This document shows positions 1-6,596 of a DNA stretch of 14,994 nt, in pieces; position 1 is the first letter of the stretch, and each line of letters opens with the position of its first letter. This stretch comes from JBHIER01 sp046760705 [NCBI: bacterium]. Its GTDB lineage: Bacteria; JBHIER01; G020348925. Position numbers and translations under genes: made by a program. The notes under the pieces are model-generated. The model was not told where the DNA came from and did no database searches. It worked only from the letters and a program-made list of their open reading frames with translations. The DNA lies in contig JBHIER010000022.1 of NCBI GenBank assembly GCA_046760705.1, positions 1 to 14,994 on the forward strand, in the 5' to 3' direction.

Positions 1-882
1 ATCAATGCTATGAATAACATTATTTCGAGTGAAGGCAAAATTGGTCACTTTTGGTAGACAGTCGGCCACGCAGTTGAAACACTGAACGCATTCCGGCGAT
101 GAGGTCTCGATAAAATTGGGGGAGATGGCACCCATCTTGCACCTGGCGTAGCAGACTGAGCACCGCGTGCACCCGGACCAGACCTTTCGATTGATCAGAC
201 CGTACCTTGAGAGGAGGGCCAAAAGTGCCCCGAGAGGGCAGAGGCTACGACACCAGAACCGCCGCGAGAGAAGCTCCAGTCCCAGAAGAGCCGCAAAGAT
301 GAAGAAGATGAGAAGGCTTGTTTTGAAGAACGATTGTTGGCCCGGAAGGACGTAAGCCAGAAGAAAATCGTTGGCAGGATAGAGGATCCCCTGCAGCGGT
401 TCAAAGCCGAAGAGAAATCCCATCGACGACCGAACGGCAAAAGCGAAGGCCGGAAAGAGAACAGCGGTCACCGTTCGCATCAAGAGAGCTACCGGATCCA
501 GGTATCCGATCAGACCTGTGGAGAAGAGGGCCGATACCAAAAGAAGGAGAAGGATGACAAATTTGGCCGACTTAAGTCTGCGGTAATGCCTCTGCTTCCC
601 TCTCTTCAGACGGGAGAAGAGATCGAGGGTCGTACCCAGAGGGCAGATCCAGCCACAGAAAAATCGCCCGATGAGGATGGTCAATCCCAGAAGCACCGCG
701 GCCGGCCACAGATCGATAATGAAGTTTCGAGAGGCCAGCATGGTGCCGATGGCAATAAGGGGATCCAAACGGAGAAATAAATCGACAGGATAGTTGCGCT
801 CCAAGGGAAAAGCGCTGAGAAAGAACAACCAGAGGAAAATGATTAGAAAAAGGATCTGAACAGTCCGACGGGTGAAACGCAT
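1..882 (-). CDS. NapH-like polytopic membrane protein with two 4Fe-4S clusters (partial, C-terminus beyond left edge)
   Basis: Reading leftward from an ATG at 882, 294 codons stay open to the window edge. The protein begins MRFTRRTVQILFLIIFLWLF and has about five hydrophobic segments. Two CxxxCP motifs follow membrane segments: FFCGWICPLG near residue 80 and FWCRSLCPLG near residue 220. This is the signature of the NapH/NosR/CcoG-type membrane ferredoxin family. Close to the edge are two ferredoxin clusters, CTRCSVCYARC and CVQCFNCVADC (CxxCxxCxxxC each). Such proteins pass electrons across or along the membrane; the partner is not visible here. A Shine-Dalgarno AGGA lies 7 nt before the ATG. 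The gene follows the DUF362 gene on the same strand after 248 nt and has its own candidate promoter. I recall DUF362 proteins and such ferredoxins as frequent neighbours. The family assignment is firm, the electron-transfer partner unknown. Confidence 0.88.
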   Translation of the reverse strand, partial: MRFTRRTVQILFLIIFLWLFFLSAFPLERNYPVDLFLRLDPLIAIGTMLASRNFIIDLWPAAVLLGLTILIGRFFCGWICPLGTTLDLFSRLKRGKQRHYRRLKSAKFVILLLLLVSALFSTGLIGYLDPVALLMRTVTAVLFPAFAFAVRSSMGFLFGFEPLQGILYPANDFLLAYVLPGQQSFFKTSLLIFFIFAALLGLELLSRRFWCRSLCPLGALLALLSRYGLINRKVWSGCTRCSVCYARCKMGAISPNFIETSSPECVQCFNCVADCLPKVTNFAFTRNNVIHSID

Positions 883-897
883 GAAAGAATCCTGATT

Positions 898-926
898 TTT
901 ATAGATTTTCTTGTTAAGAAGAACAA
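898..926 (-). promoter_or_regulatory. Candidate promoter of the membrane ferredoxin gene
   Basis: On the minus strand TTGTTC (921-926) and TATAAA (898-903) are 17 bp apart, 16 bases before the ATG at 882. The -10 is good and the -35 is half-matched. It would give a very short leader, so readthrough from the DUF362 gene is an alternative. Confidence 0.45.
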
Positions 927-934
927 CCCCTAAA

Positions 935-1018
935 TCCCCCTTTCATGAGGGGGACACATCCCCCTCTGCTCGGGTGGGAGTAGAACTCGCACCCGCATCT
1001 GGGGCAACTCCTGCCCCA
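935..1018. repeat. Three successive perfect hairpins in the DUF362-ferredoxin spacer
   Basis: Three short inverted repeats follow one another. TCCCCCT/AGGGGGA is at 935-941/948-954 (6-nt loop). CGGGTG/CACCCG is at 971-976/990-995. TGGGGCA/TGCCCCA is at 1000-1006/1012-1018 (5-nt loop). None is followed by a T-run on either strand, so they are not ordinary intrinsic terminators. The first, with its preceding CCCCTAAAT, resembles dispersed GGGGGA hairpins that I remember from candidate-phylum genomes. They could stabilise or separate the two mRNAs. Confidence 0.6.
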
Positions 1019-1056
1019 GCCCAAGGAGACACCACTTAGAGGCTCATCTCAGCCGG

Positions 1057-1116
1057 CCTGTCTGCGTGCCTGCCTGTGCCGACACGGCAGACAGGTGGGC
1101 ACGCACAGGCAGGCAG
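1057..1116. repeat. Palindromic repeat element, copy 1 (intergenic)
   Basis: Two interleaved inverted repeats are visible: CCTGTCTG (1057-1064) with CAGACAGG (1088-1095), and the 13-mer TGCCTGCCTGTGC (1067-1079) with its exact complement at 1103-1115. The 8-mer CCTGCCTG (1069-1076) and the 14-mer CACGGCAGACAGGT (1083-1096) recur in the same order at 13656-13689 inside a coding sequence. It lies just after the DUF362 stop codon. This looks like a dispersed palindromic (REP/RPE-like) element. Confidence 0.7.
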
Positions 1117-1130
1117 AATGTTGTGTAGAT

Positions 1131-2030
1131 CTATCCCAGATCGATCTCCTTCATGTTCAATCTGGTCAGGTCCATCTGGCCCAGCCCCATCCGATAACAA
1201 CTGGCGATGTAGCCGATGTCGGCCCCCTTCAGACCGAAGAGCGTGGCCCCGTAAGCATCCACGGCGACCACGTCCGTACTGGCCGCGACCGTTTTTATGG
1301 GACGGACATCGCTGAGGTTGCCCCCCTGAGGACCGTTGGCCACCAGGATGCGGGTGGCGTCCAGGATAGTGAGTTCGGGCAGAAGCGCCGTACAGAGATC
1401 GGCCAGTTTCTGGTCGATGTTGTTGTGGATCTGGCCGCGATCCCCACCCAGCACCCCCATGATGTTTTTGATGCCCATGGTCAATCGGGTCAGGCTGTGA
1501 TGTTTGGCCACCGGCACGTTGATGAAGACATCGCAATCCAGAGCGTCCTTGTAAAATTCCCACGACTTCAGAATTTTTCCCCTGGGAATAGCGATCTTCT
1601 TAAAGCGGGCCTTGACCACGTGTCTCATCTCACCCTCGGCCTCCTCGACCGCTTTCTTAATCCCACTGCGGAGGTAGCACCGGCGGGCTTCGTTGCAGGT
1701 CCTGTCGAAGACTACGACCTTCTTGGCCCCTGCCTCGTGGCACAGTCTGACCGTCTCGGCCACCACCTCGGGATGGGTGTTTGCCCCCTGCTGCGGGGTT
1801 CGATCCCAGCCGATGTTGGGCTTGACCACGACGATGTCACCTCTGGAGACAAATCGGTCCATGCCGCCCAAAGCTCTTACGGCTCTTCGCACCATGGCAG
1901 ACGGTGAGCTATTCTTAACCACAACGATGTCAGCCGACCTCCCCTGCTCGGTTCGAAGGGAATCGAGCAGGCGCTGCGGCCCGAGGGTCAAGGCTGCGGC
2001 TCCTACTTTTAAGAACTCTCTCCGTTTCAT
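1131..2030 (-). CDS. DUF362 family protein with Tat-type signal
   Basis: A 299-residue protein starting at the ATG at 2030. The open frame extends 16 codons further upstream, but MKRREFLKVGAAALTLG is a typical twin-arginine leader (RREFLK plus hydrophobic run). AAAGGAGGTG also lies upstream, though rather far (15 nt). DUF362 hallmarks are present: KPNIGWD (70-76) followed by THPEVV (85-90), then NVPVAKHHSLT (171-181), and GIKNIMGVLG (186-195) followed by HNNID (202-206). The family is of uncertain function. Members often carry or neighbour 4Fe-4S ferredoxin domains; this one lacks its own cluster, and a membrane ferredoxin gene follows. The protein is probably exported across the cytoplasmic membrane. 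It is transcribed from a perfect consensus promoter at 2067-2095. Confidence 0.9.
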   Translation of the reverse strand: MKRREFLKVGAAALTLGPQRLLDSLRTEQGRSADIVVVKNSSPSAMVRRAVRALGGMDRFVSRGDIVVVKPNIGWDRTPQQGANTHPEVVAETVRLCHEAGAKKVVVFDRTCNEARRCYLRSGIKKAVEEAEGEMRHVVKARFKKIAIPRGKILKSWEFYKDALDCDVFINVPVAKHHSLTRLTMGIKNIMGVLGGDRGQIHNNIDQKLADLCTALLPELTILDATRILVANGPQGGNLSDVRPIKTVAASTDVVAVDAYGATLFGLKGADIGYIASCYRMGLGQMDLTRLNMKEIDLG

Positions 2031-2066
2031 CCTCGGTTCACGCCACCTCCTTTCAGTGTTGGTCTT

Positions 2067-2095
2067 ATTATAAAACAAAAAGGGGGCGTTGTCAA
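2067..2095 (-). promoter_or_regulatory. Perfect consensus sigma-70 promoter of the DUF362 gene
   Basis: On the minus strand TTGACA (2090-2095) and TATAAT (2067-2072) are separated by exactly 17 bp. Transcription should start near 2060, leaving a leader of about 30 nt that contains the AAAGGAGGTG ribosome site. Confidence 0.85.
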
Positions 2096-2125
2096 TCTCT
2101 ATTTACGAGGTTGCTGAAAAGATGC

Positions 2126-2154
2126 TTGACATTTGAGAATGGTTTTTGTACTAT
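2126..2154 (+). promoter_or_regulatory. Upstream rightward promoter P1
   Basis: TTGACA (2126-2131), 17 bp, TACTAT (2149-2154). Its -35 lies only 30 bp from the -35 of the divergent DUF362 promoter, so one regulator could affect both. It would give a leader of about 230 nt before the next gene. Confidence 0.7.
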
Positions 2155-2390
2155 TGGCATGTAGAAGTTGATCTGGTATTTCGTCGGATGAGGGACCCCC
2201 GGGAAAAACGCGGTGTGGCGAACAGAAATGCATAGAACTGCCCCTCCCTCTGAGCCTTCTTCGCGCTGGCCAGGAAATGGCAGTGAGAAATCCGACCGCG
2301 GGGAGACGAATTCTATTGACATCGGACTGCAGAATATATATACTTTAGAGAAGTTTGGTTTCGGTCGCGCTGCCACAAAGGAGTTAAGAA
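2155..2390 (+). other. Leader region between the two rightward promoters and the LolA-like gene
   Basis: No convincing gene lies here. A short GTG-initiated frame from 2213 lacks a good ribosome site and overlaps the next gene out of frame, so I do not accept it. The stretch would be the 5' leader of transcripts from P1 and contains P2. I see no recognisable riboswitch or terminator. Confidence 0.4.
2316..2344 (+). promoter_or_regulatory. Downstream rightward promoter P2 of the LolA-like gene
   Basis: TTGACA (2316-2321), 17 bp, TATACT (2339-2344), within an AT-rich run. A start near 2351 gives a leader of about 40 nt before the TTG start codon at 2391. Confidence 0.8.
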
Positions 2391-3077
2391 TTGAGTCTGT
2401 CGAGAGTCTCTCCTTCGACTATCCTTTTCCTATTGCTACTGACCGCAACTGATGGGACCGGTCAGTTCCCTCCGTTTACATCGGCCATCTTCGAAATGAG
2501 GGTGGTCGAGGAGGAGGGGGGACGAAAGATGGAAGGGATATCCAAGGTGTGGGCCAATTTCAAGGAACAGAGGTTTTGCACGGAGACGGAGATGGCCACA
2601 CCGGACGGAAAAAGAACAAAATACGTCACCATACAGGCCGACGGAAAGGTTTACGTGCTCAATGTGGAGACGAAAACGGCCCAGGAGATCCCTTACTTGG
2701 GAGAGGGAAGCAGCCGGTTCGATTGGGGAAAGACACCTGACTACAAGCGTTTTGGAGGAATCGCAGTCGGAACGGACACCGTGGCCGGGAGGGAGACGGA
2801 CATCTACGAATATATCAAGTTCGAGGACAGATTCCAAAAACATCTCGGGCAACAAGAGGGGGTGGATGAACTGGAGGAACTCATGGCCAAATCCGCCAAT
2901 CAGATCAGAGTCCGTCAGTGGATCTGGCGGGGGACCGATTTCCCCCTCAAGACTATCCTCGACTATGGAACGAAAAGGGTCATCACCGAGACGATGCATA
3001 TAGCGGTCAATGTGAACATACCGGAACGGGTCTTCAAGGTACCCGGGGAATACACCGTAAAAAAGACGCAGCGATGA
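2391..3077 (+). CDS. Secreted LolA-like protein (DUF4412 or lipoprotein-sorting type)
   Basis: A 228-residue protein. The start is a TTG placed 7 nt after AAAGGAG (2377-2383); no in-frame ATG is available near the signal peptide. Residues 1-24 form a signal sequence (SPSTILFLLLLTATDGTG). The mature part begins FPPFTSAIFEMRVVEEEGG and alternates strands that read like the curved antiparallel sheet of LolA-like or DUF4412 proteins. Examples are KYVTIQADGKVYVLN, RETDIYEYIKF and, near the end, RQWIWRGTDFPLKTILDYG followed by KRVITE, a usual feature of that fold. It would act in the periplasm, probably binding a lipid or lipoprotein part, but no substrate can be read from the sequence. It stands first in a rightward gene run, behind two strong promoters. 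Family assignment is by pattern only. Confidence 0.75.
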   Translation: MSLSRVSPSTILFLLLLTATDGTGQFPPFTSAIFEMRVVEEEGGRKMEGISKVWANFKEQRFCTETEMATPDGKRTKYVTIQADGKVYVLNVETKTAQEIPYLGEGSSRFDWGKTPDYKRFGGIAVGTDTVAGRETDIYEYIKFEDRFQKHLGQQEGVDELEELMAKSANQIRVRQWIWRGTDFPLKTILDYGTKRVITETMHIAVNVNIPERVFKVPGEYTVKKTQR

Positions 3078-3096
3078 GGGCTCCGCCCAAAGCCCT
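3077..3096 (+). terminator. Weak hairpin at the end of the LolA-like gene
   Basis: AGGGCT (3077-3082) and AGCCCT (3091-3096) enclose an 8-nt loop and overlap the last base of the stop codon. There is no T-run, so termination is doubtful. Confidence 0.25.
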
Positions 3097-3149
3097 GTCA
3101 GAAAGCCCCTCTAATAGACATCCCCCTATGCCCTCCTGACGAACCCATT

Positions 3150-3203
3150 TGCTAAAAACTGTGTCAACTCTATCGCCCCAAGAGCCGGCCACCATTTTTA
3201 GCA
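3150..3203. repeat. Spaced 9-bp perfect inverted repeat
   Basis: TGCTAAAAA (3150-3158) and TTTTTAGCA (3195-3203) are exact complements separated by 36 nt, in the spacer before the small TPR-like gene. It could be an operator pair, a long-loop terminator or chance. Confidence 0.4.
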
Positions 3204-3257
3204 TCTTCAGTCCCTGCACGGAGCAGATTTGTTCAGCTTACGAAAGGAGAGTTTCTC

Positions 3258-3428
3258 ATGAGAGCTCGGATCGAAGAACTCGAAAAGAGACTTGAAGCCG
3301 AACCGGAAAATGTGGAGGTGATGATTGAACTGGCCTCGCTTTATGGAGAGGAGAACCAGCTACGAAAAGGAACCGAAATCCTCGAGCTGGTCATCGGGAT
3401 CGATCCTGAGAACGCGGCTGTGTTGTAA
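3258..3428 (+). CDS. Small TPR-like protein (56 residues)
   Basis: The ATG at 3258 has an excellent ribosome site (AAAGGAG at 3243-3249, 8 nt away) and the frame ends with TAA at 3426-3428. The sequence MRARIEELEKRLEAEP, then a stretch ending LASLYGEEN, then EILELVIGIDPENAAVL follows the helix-turn-helix pattern of one to one and a half tetratricopeptide repeats (L..L..P......LA.LY.......iLe.vi.iDPena). A TPR normally continues after DPENAAVL, so this may be a complete mini-protein or the front of a truncated TPR protein. Only 29 nt separate it from the transporter gene, suggesting one transcript. The ribosome site and acidic, amphipathic composition support a real gene. The partner is unknown. 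Confidence 0.65.
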   Translation: MRARIEELEKRLEAEPENVEVMIELASLYGEENQLRKGTEILELVIGIDPENAAVL

Positions 3429-3457
3429 CATTTTTGGAATATGGGTGAGGAGGTTTC

Positions 3458-5430
3458 ATGGGAAAGCAAAACGAGTCTGGTCTTCCTGAGAATGCTCGGA
3501 GGGAGTTGAGACCTGGCGAAAGATACACGCCGATTGTGACTGCGGAGAGGGGTGTGGCCGAGGTGACGATACGATCGGTCGTGTTTGGACTGTGCATGGC
3601 TCTCCTCTTTTCAGGGGCGGCGGCTTACATTGCCCTCAAATTGGGCCAGGGCATCGAGACGGCCATTCCCATCGCCATTCTGGCCGTTGGGTTTTCGGCT
3701 CTCGTGGCTCGAAAGAGCACTCTCATCGAGAATGTGAACATCCTTTCCATTGGGGCGACATCGGGGATCATTGTCGGTGGTTCGGTCTTCACTATGCCGG
3801 CCATTTACATCTTAGGTATCGAGCACCTCTCCAGCTTTTTCCAGATCTTCGTCGTCCCGCTCTTTGGAGCGATCCTTGGGGTTCTGTTCTTGATCCCGTT
3901 CCGGCGCTACTTTGTGGCGGACATGCACGGCAAGCTCCCCTTTCCCGAAGCCACAGCCACGGCCGAGGTTCTGGTCACTGGCAAGCGGGGTGGGGGTCAG
4001 GCGAAAGTGTTGGCATACGCCATGGCCATCGGTGCGGCCTTCGACTTTCTCGGGCCATCGATGCACGCCTGGGCTGAGAACTTCACCACCTCCATGATCG
4101 GAGCTCTCTCAGCTCTGACTCATAAGGTGTCCGCTATGCGGCGATCATTCTGTCAGGGTCCTTCATGTCGTGGTTCGTCCTGGTGCCCCTGTTCGCCCAC
4201 CTTGGCAATTACATCTCGGGCCCGATCACGGATGGTTTAGAACCCCTTTCCCAGATGCGTGCCGAGGAGATTTTCTATAACTATGCCCGCTACGTCGGTA
4301 TCGGCGGTATATTCGCAGCCGGGCTCATATCGATTCTCAAGATGTCACCGGTCATCGTGAAAGCATTCCGGCAGGCCTTCGGAGAGATCTTCCGCCATCG
4401 GAAGCAGACACGCGAAGAGGCCGGGACGAGCCGGCTGGAGCGGGACATGAAGATGACGACGGTCTTCGGCATGATCTTCGGCGTGGCCCTGCTCCTCTGG
4501 CTCTACTTCCGCTTCGTGGTTCTCACTGACCAGACCAATGCGACTGTCCTCTCCTTGGTGGCCATTGCCCTGACCCTCGTCATCGCTTTCCTCTTTGCTG
4601 CGGTCTCGGCTTGGGCCATCGCCATGATCAGCGTCACGCCGATTTCGGGTATGACCTTGATGACGCTGATCGTTTCGGCCGTCCTCTTCTCCCAGCTCGG
4701 CCTGAGCGGGCTGACCGGGATGCTGGCCACCCTGCTTATCGGCGGGGTGGTCTGTACAGCCCTGTCCATGACGGGAACGCTGGTCACGGAGTTCAAGATT
4801 GGCTACTGGCTCGGAGCCACACCTCGGACCATTCAATGGAGCAACATCCTGGCTGCGGTCGTCTCTTCGGTGACGGTAACGGCGGTCATTATCCTACTGG
4901 CAAAGGTTTACGGGTTTGCCCCCTCGCCAGAACATCCGACCCCCATGCCTGCGCCGCAGCCGAATGCCATGGCGGCAGTACTTTCCAGCCTGATGGGAGG
5001 TGGCAAAGCCCCATGGTTTCTCTACGGAATCGGAGTTGTATTTGCCCTCATTGTCGAGATGATCGGGGTCTCCGGTCTGGCCTTTGCTCTGGGCATGTAC
5101 CTGCCCATTGAGCTCAACTCGCCAATCCTGCTCGGGGCGGTCGTGGCCTGGTTGGTGCAGAAGTCGAGCCGGGACGAGAACGTTTCCAAAGCTCGCCACG
5201 ATCGGGGACTCCTGCTGGCCTCAGGATTGATCGCCGGAGGAGCCCTCATCGGCGTGATCGCTGCCCTGCTCAAATTCTTTGAGGACAAATATCATACCGT
5301 CCTCATACCGAACTTCAAAAATGTCGGCGTCGCCGGCAACTGGCTCGGACTGGCCGTTTTTCTCCTCCTCTGTGTCTCCATCTACTGGGACTCGCACCGG
5401 GGAACAAGGGAAACACCAGCCAGAACGTAG
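3458..5430 (+). pseudogene. OPT-family oligopeptide transporter, frameshifted near 4120-4135
   Basis: Two frames together encode a prokaryotic-type OPT transporter of roughly 650 residues with about 14-16 membrane segments. The first frame starts at ATG 3458 after GAGGAGG and runs MGKQNESGLPENARRELRPG on to NFTTSMIGALSALTHKV. It then becomes nonsense and stops at 4240. The second frame picks up at about 4126 with GVRYAAIILSGSF and ends at 5430. OPT proteins move peptides or metal chelates into the cell with protons. Compared with the family as I remember it, about 15 residues of a membrane loop are also missing between LTHKV and GVRYAA. The lesion is thus a short deletion whose length is not a multiple of three, rather than one slipped base. 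Either the gene is dead or the assembly collapsed here. Codon usage on both sides still looks intact, implying a recent event. Confidence 0.85.
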
Positions 5431-5671
5431 CGTCCTTCCTCCCCCAATTTCCAATCCCGACCTGTCGGAACTGTCACCCTCTGGGACGGTGCTAATGCTT
5501 TCCTCCAACCCCTGATGGATGAAGAATTTTTCGATTCAATTCTTGCCTCGATCCGGCATCTGCGTTATCTTGACGTCTCGCAAGATTCTAAGAAGGTTGA
5601 TTAACGGCTTACGTGATGCCCTGTGAGAATGGTAAGAGTGAAGGGGACTGAGCTCTAAAAGAGGTGGATTG

Positions 5672-6223
5672 ATGCGAACACCGAGGGATCTTTCGAAAGG
5701 GGAACTTCTTGAGCTTCTGGCCGATGCGGCCAAGAACTGGCTGGCCCACGACGGCCTGTGGTTCCGGGAGGTGGAGGGTGAGTACGGTCTGGAGACGGCC
5801 ATGAAACTTGATTGCGACGCTTGGGAGAAATTCACCATCATCGAAGCTAAAAGGATCATGGAGCGGTTGAACCTGAAACCCGGAGGCGGCATTCCTGCTC
5901 TGGTTGAGGCTCTTGGCTTTCGGCTTTACGCCCATGTCAATGAGCAAACGATCACCGAGCTCACCGACTGGCGATGCGTCTTCACCATGAAGACCTGTCG
6001 GGTGCAGGCGGCCAGGAAGCGGAAAGGGCTACCTGACTTCCCCTGCAAACCCATCGGCTTGGTCGAGTACGCCGGTTTTGCAAAGACCATCGATCCCCGC
6101 ATTGAGACGAAATGTCTGGTCTGCCCGCCTGACCAGCACCCCGATGATGTGTGGTGTTCCTGGGAGTTCGAATTAAGAGTAGATAGCCAAAAAACTTCAC
6201 AAAATGACACAAACATTAATTAA
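5672..6223 (+). CDS. DUF6125-like cysteine-rich protein
   Basis: A 183-residue soluble protein. The ATG at 5672 is preceded by GAGGTGG; a TTG directly before it could also serve. The N-terminal half is helical (ELLELLADAAKNWLAHDGLWF and on). The C-terminal half carries conserved cysteines at 109, 125, 148, 151 and 162 in CRVQAARKRKG, DFPCKPIGLVEYAGFA, TKCLVCPPDQHPDD and WCSWEF. These motifs match my memory of the DUF6125 family, whose members resemble the L-2-amino-thiazoline-4-carboxylate hydrolase-like fold. The cysteines may bind a metal or cluster. No enzymatic role is established. The tail after WCSWEFEL (RVDSQKTSQNDTNIN) looks like a non-homologous extension. It stands alone, 241 nt after the transporter. 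Confidence 0.7.
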   Translation: MRTPRDLSKGELLELLADAAKNWLAHDGLWFREVEGEYGLETAMKLDCDAWEKFTIIEAKRIMERLNLKPGGGIPALVEALGFRLYAHVNEQTITELTDWRCVFTMKTCRVQAARKRKGLPDFPCKPIGLVEYAGFAKTIDPRIETKCLVCPPDQHPDDVWCSWEFELRVDSQKTSQNDTNIN

Positions 6224-6261
6224 ACGGTTCAGAATATCACCAGAAGAGGAAATATATACAA

Positions 6262-6295
6262 GGTTTGGGCAAGAGTTGTACCCCTGCCCCAAACC
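6262..6295 (+). terminator. Hairpin downstream of the DUF6125-like gene
   Basis: GGTTTGGG (6262-6269) pairs perfectly with CCCAAACC (6288-6295) across an 18-nt loop. No T-run follows, so it may be an mRNA-end stabiliser rather than a true terminator. Confidence 0.35.
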
Positions 6296-6384
6296 GGAAT
6301 GGCGGAACCAATGCGGTCAGCGAATCGGAAGATCAGTTGGAAGCGTACCAGGGAATCAGGATATCAGTGGGCAGAATACCCGTT

Positions 6385-6530
6385 GATGAGAAGGCATGAG
6401 AAGGGATCAGAGGGGATGAGAAGGCATGAAAAGGCAGAAGAGGGCAAAAGAAGACGGAGAAGCTAAAGAAAACAAGCCCTCTTCGCCCTCACACACATCT
6501 CATGCCTTCTTAAGCTCTCTTAACCCCTCT
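6385..6530. repeat. Purine-rich block with direct and long inverted repeats
   Basis: The 15-mer GATGAGAAGGCATGA occurs at 6385-6399 and 6415-6429 (30-bp period). Three blocks recur in inverted orientation in mirror order: AGAGGGG 6409-6415 with 6524-6530, AGAAGGCATGA 6419-6429 with 6500-6510, and GAAGAGGGC 6437-6445 with 6476-6484. The left arm is mostly purine and the right arm mostly pyrimidine. Together with the hairpin before it this fills the 373-nt gap before the beta-barrel gene. I see no gene in it. Confidence 0.7.
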
Positions 6531-6596
6531 AAGATGAGTGGCAATATTTGAACAGGAACCTTTTTCGATCAGATCGTGAAGCCAGAGGAGATAATA

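Noticed and set aside
334-780. Plus-strand 148-codon frame
   Set aside because: It is the complement of the membrane ferredoxin gene, whose cysteine motifs and hydrophobic segments are unmistakable on the minus strand.
1036-1563. 175-codon frame antisense-shifted within the DUF362 gene
   Set aside because: Low-complexity G/R/H-rich translation out of frame with a clearly recognised gene; it also runs through the palindromic repeat.
1095-1907. Plus-strand 270-codon open frame
   Set aside because: Long but antisense to the DUF362 gene, with no ribosome site or recognisable motif; long shadow frames are expected opposite GC-rich genes.
2213-2452. GTG-started 79-codon frame in the divergent promoter region
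   Set aside because: No ribosome site, no family resemblance, contains promoter P2, and overlaps the signal-peptide region of the next gene.
6385-6530. CRISPR-like array suggested by the 30-bp period
   Set aside because: Only two direct copies, spacers are not unique 30-mers but similar purine-rich sequence, and the block is mirrored by an inverted arm; no cas genes nearby.
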